Assembly: GCF_016862075.1 (NCBI RefSeq)
Contig: NZ_BOMG01000012.1
Coordinates: forward strand, 1-62,992
Length of the DNA stretch: 62,992 bases
From: Actinoplanes couchii
GTDB lineage: Bacteria; Actinomycetota; Actinomycetes; Mycobacteriales; Micromonosporaceae
Reading direction: 5' to 3'
The position numbers were made by a program, and so were the translations under genes. Below are positions 60,831-62,992 of the stretch, one piece after another. A model generated the notes under the pieces. The model had not been told where the DNA came from, did no database searches, and saw only the letters and a list, made by a program, of their open reading frames with translations. Within the stretch, counting starts at the first letter, position 1; each line of letters starts with the position of its first letter.

Positions 60831-62992
60831 GAGGCGTCAAGATCTCCGGAGACCTGCGCGGGTACGGGCCCCAACCGTCACGTAGCACGTGGATGTAGAC
60901 GGCTTCCAGACAGACGCCGATCCGCTCGACCAGATCGGTGTCCTCCTGCGCGCCCAGCCGGATCGCCCGCGCGAAGTGATCGAGGGCCTCCATGTGCCGC
61001 CCCTGATCGAAACAGCTGCGCCCGGCATTCTCGTGCACCACGCTCCGGACCGCCGGGGCGACGTCGGCGTCCACCGCCCGCTGGAACAACCGGTCCGCCT
61101 CCATGTAGTCACCCCGCAACCGCAACACGTGCGCCAGCTCGGCCTGCGCGATCACCTGCGACTGCAGATCCTGCGCCGACTCGGCGTGCGCCAGAGCCAG
61201 CCGGCTCGCCGCGGCAGCCATCCCCAGCTCGCCGAGCAGCCGGTACACCTCGGCCCGGACACTGAGCAGCCCCGCCTTGACGATGTTGTCCGCCTCGTCG
61301 GCCAGCGGCCCGTCCAGGCGCTCCCCGAGAGCCTGCAGAGCCTTCCGATCGTCGACGACCTCCCGCAGCGTCCCCCCGTCCAGCCGCCACCGGATGGCCG
61401 ACAGATCAGCAGCGGTCAGCGGCAGATGCGGAGCCAACTCCGGCCCCTGCTGCTCCGCCCGCCCACCGGCGTCCCCACTCCGGCCCGCGCCACCCTGGCC
61501 CGCGCCACCCTGGCCCGCGCCGCCTGGCGCTGCGCCGCCCTGGTCCGTGCCGCCTTGCTCCGCGTGGTCCTGGGCAGTGCCGCCTTGCGTTGCTCCACCT
61601 TGGCCCGCGCCGCCTTGCACTGCGCCAGCTTGGCCCACGCCGCGTTGCGCTGCGCCGCCTTGGCCGGTGCCGCCTTGTTCCGCGTCGCCTTGGGCCGTGC
61701 CGCCGGTCTGACCCGCGGGGCCACCGTCCGTCCCGTTGTCCCGGCTGCCGTTCGTGGTGGCTGCCGCTGCGGTTCCGTCCGGGCCGGCGGTCGCCGAACC
61801 TGACTCTGCCCGGGTCTCCTTCGCCGTCACCGGGTCGGAACCGGCCAGCCCTTCAGCGATCTTCGCGGCCGTCGTCTTCGCGGCGCCGGCGGCCTGACCA
61901 TCGTCGCCACCATTCGACGCACCGGTCCGACCACCGTCGCTACCGTCCGAGGTGCCGACCGTGTCCGCCGGCCTCTCCGCGGGCGCACCCGCCGGTCGAC
62001 CCGTGGCCTGATCCGCAACCTTGGCCGCCGGCTTACCTGCCGTCTTGTCCTCAGCCGACGGTTTGGTGACGAACCAGCCACTACCGAACGCACTTTCCGC
62101 CGACCGCCGCGGCTCGGTAGGCCCAGCCGTCTCCAGCCGCCCGATAGGCCGCAGGTTGTGCAGCGTCCCATCCGGATCCATGTAGGGCATGTCAGCCGGG
62201 AACCGCTCATCCGGCCCAGCCGGAGGCCACCCCTCGGCCTGAGCAGCCCCACCATCATGCACCGACGTCCCAACGCCGTCCTGCACCGACGACGGCGCAG
62301 CAGCCCCGCCGTGCCCGTTCGCCGGCGAAGCCATACCGTCGCCTACCGACGGCTGCGTCACCGCACCGTCGTGCGCAGCCATCCGCGCCGAAGCCTCGTC
62401 GTGCGCAGCCATCCGCGCCGCTGCCTCGTTGCGTGCAGCCATCTGTGCCGCTGCCTGGCTGGGTGCAGGCGTCTGCGCCGTAGCCTCGTTGCGTGCGGGC
62501 GTCTGCACCGCTGCCCCGTCGTGCGCGGGCGGCGCGGAAACACTCTTCCCACCGGCCCGAGGCCAGTTGTCGATCTCCGTCCCCACCCGGGGCCAGCTAC
62601 CGGTAGCACCCTGAACAGCGCCCCCAGCCCACGACTCAGCCGCCCCGGCCTCCGGCCCGGCCTGCTGGCCAGCCTGGTGCCCGTGCCCAGCATCCTGCCC
62701 GTGCCCAGTGCCGTGACCAGCACTCTGCCCGTGCCCAAGGCCCTGCCCGGCATCCTGCCCGTGCCCAGCGCTCTGCCCGTGCCCAGCGTCCTGTCCGTGC
62801 CCAGCGTCCTGTCCGTGCCCGGCATCCTGCCCGGGCCGTGTCAACGGGAACCCGATCTTCTCCCGCCCGGCCCCACTGTCACTCTCCGCGCTCCCGGAAC
62901 CAGCCCCTTGAGGCTGCCCCTGGTTCTGCGGCCGACCCGTGTTGGGCAGCGCGATGGTGGGCCGCTCAGCGACCGATCCAGATCCAGATCCA
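60808..62992 (-). CDS. Low-complexity protein with C-terminal TPR domain (5' end outside the window)
   Basis: The reading frame continues to the right edge without a stop, so the start lies outside; at least 727 residues are present. The visible N-terminal part includes VAERPTIALPNTG, then a hexapeptide array of GHGQDA type, an Ala/Gln/Glu-rich region, PYMDPDGTLHNLRPIGRLE, and a pentapeptide array of GQGGA type. The last ~170 residues are TPR-like helices (RAEVYRLLGELGMAAAASRLALAHAE, AELAHVLRLRGDYMEADRLFQRAVDA, FDQGRHMEALDHFARAIRLG). The TPR part suggests protein binding; no catalytic domain was seen in the visible portion. TTG at 62844 is a possible internal start but is not needed. Confidence 0.75.
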   Translation of the reverse strand, partial: GSGSGSVAERPTIALPNTGRPQNQGQPQGAGSGSAESDSGAGREKIGFPLTRPGQDAGHGQDAGHGQDAGHGQSAGHGQDAGQGLGHGQSAGHGTGHGQDAGHGHQAGQQAGPEAGAAESWAGGAVQGATGSWPRVGTEIDNWPRAGGKSVSAPPAHDGAAVQTPARNEATAQTPAPSQAAAQMAARNEAAARMAAHDEASARMAAHDGAVTQPSVGDGMASPANGHGGAAAPSSVQDGVGTSVHDGGAAQAEGWPPAGPDERFPADMPYMDPDGTLHNLRPIGRLETAGPTEPRRSAESAFGSGWFVTKPSAEDKTAGKPAAKVADQATGRPAGAPAERPADTVGTSDGSDGGRTGASNGGDDGQAAGAAKTTAAKIAEGLAGSDPVTAKETRAESGSATAGPDGTAAAATTNGSRDNGTDGGPAGQTGGTAQGDAEQGGTGQGGAAQRGVGQAGAVQGGAGQGGATQGGTAQDHAEQGGTDQGGAAPGGAGQGGAGQGGAGRSGDAGGRAEQQGPELAPHLPLTAADLSAIRWRLDGGTLREVVDDRKALQALGERLDGPLADEADNIVKAGLLSVRAEVYRLLGELGMAAAASRLALAHAESAQDLQSQVIAQAELAHVLRLRGDYMEADRLFQRAVDADVAPAVRSVVHENAGRSCFDQGRHMEALDHFARAIRLGAQEDTDLVERIGVCLEAVYIHVLRDGWGPYPRRSPEILTPLNGKKTN
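62683..62832 (-). repeat. 18-bp tandem repeats encoding GHGQDA-type hexapeptides
   Basis: About eight imperfect 18-bp units (for example CAGCGTCCTGTCCGTGCC on the plus strand) encode Gly-His-Gly-Gln-Asp/Ser-Ala on the minus strand. A second, 15-bp-based array encoding GQGGA-type repeats lies around 61480-61700. Confidence 0.85.

Noticed and set aside
62844..62844. TTG at 62844 as the true start of the TPR protein
   Set aside because: The same frame stays open to the window edge with plausible coding sequence (VAERPTIALPNTG), so the start is probably outside.

Overview
The window is a 63-kb piece of a very G+C-rich actinobacterial chromosome. Frequent GTG/TTG starts, stop/start overlaps of the ATGA type, a RamB-type regulator divergent from aceA-aceB, secreted plant- and chitin-polymer enzymes and several chemoreceptors fit a motile-spored member of the Micromonosporaceae such as Actinoplanes. 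The genus is an inference. No rRNA, tRNA, transposase, integrase or CRISPR array was seen, and most of the window looks like ordinary chromosomal-arm gene content.

Layout. 0-5 kb: an 18-bp tandem repeat, an arylamine N-acetyltransferase, a sulfotransferase, an ArsR/SRPBCC pair, and a secreted GH5 cellulase behind a perfect CebR-type operator. 4.7-8.5 kb: a four-gene ABC importer. 8.7-11.8 kb: a soluble double-GAF chemoreceptor, a small membrane protein and a secreted alpha/beta hydrolase. 12.0-15.0 kb: a compact two-gene unit, an Abi-like HEPN protein followed by an HTH/N6-methylase/specificity fusion with no restriction subunit, then an AAA+ ATPase. 16.6-22 kb: RidA, a DUF402 protein and the glyoxylate module (RamB, isocitrate lyase, malate synthase). 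22-30 kb: a PCD/VOC fusion, a HEAT protein, a DUF1905 protein, a GGDEF-EAL protein, a CHASE4 chemoreceptor, a PAP2 phosphatase and a VOC protein. A ~165-bp element lies in inverted orientation at 24.2 and 29.4 kb.

30-43 kb: a chitin-type LPMO followed directly by a degenerate DUF305 lipoprotein, a GNAT, a LysR/EamA divergent pair, a second sulfotransferase closely related to the first, a NarL-type two-component system divergent from a MacB-like ABC transporter, and a large secreted amidase-like protein. 43.3-52.4 kb: a seven-gene, fully overlapping chemosensory operon (CheW, CheR-TPR, CheW, MCP, CheA-REC, CheB and a REC-REC-pseudoREC histidine kinase). It resembles the Wsp system but has a kinase where WspR would be. 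52.5-63 kb: an acyltransferase, a CAP-domain protein, an L,D-transpeptidase, a TY-Chap-like protein ending in a 48-bp tandem repeat, a MacA/MacB-type efflux operon, a diguanylate cyclase, and a low-complexity TPR protein that runs off the right edge.

The parts most worth follow-up are the Wsp-like operon with its unusual output kinase and altered receptor tip, the HEPN plus HTH-methylase-TRD pair, the LPMO/DUF305 pairing (possible copper delivery), and the recurrence of 18-bp tandem repeats (six codons) in unrelated genes and spacers.
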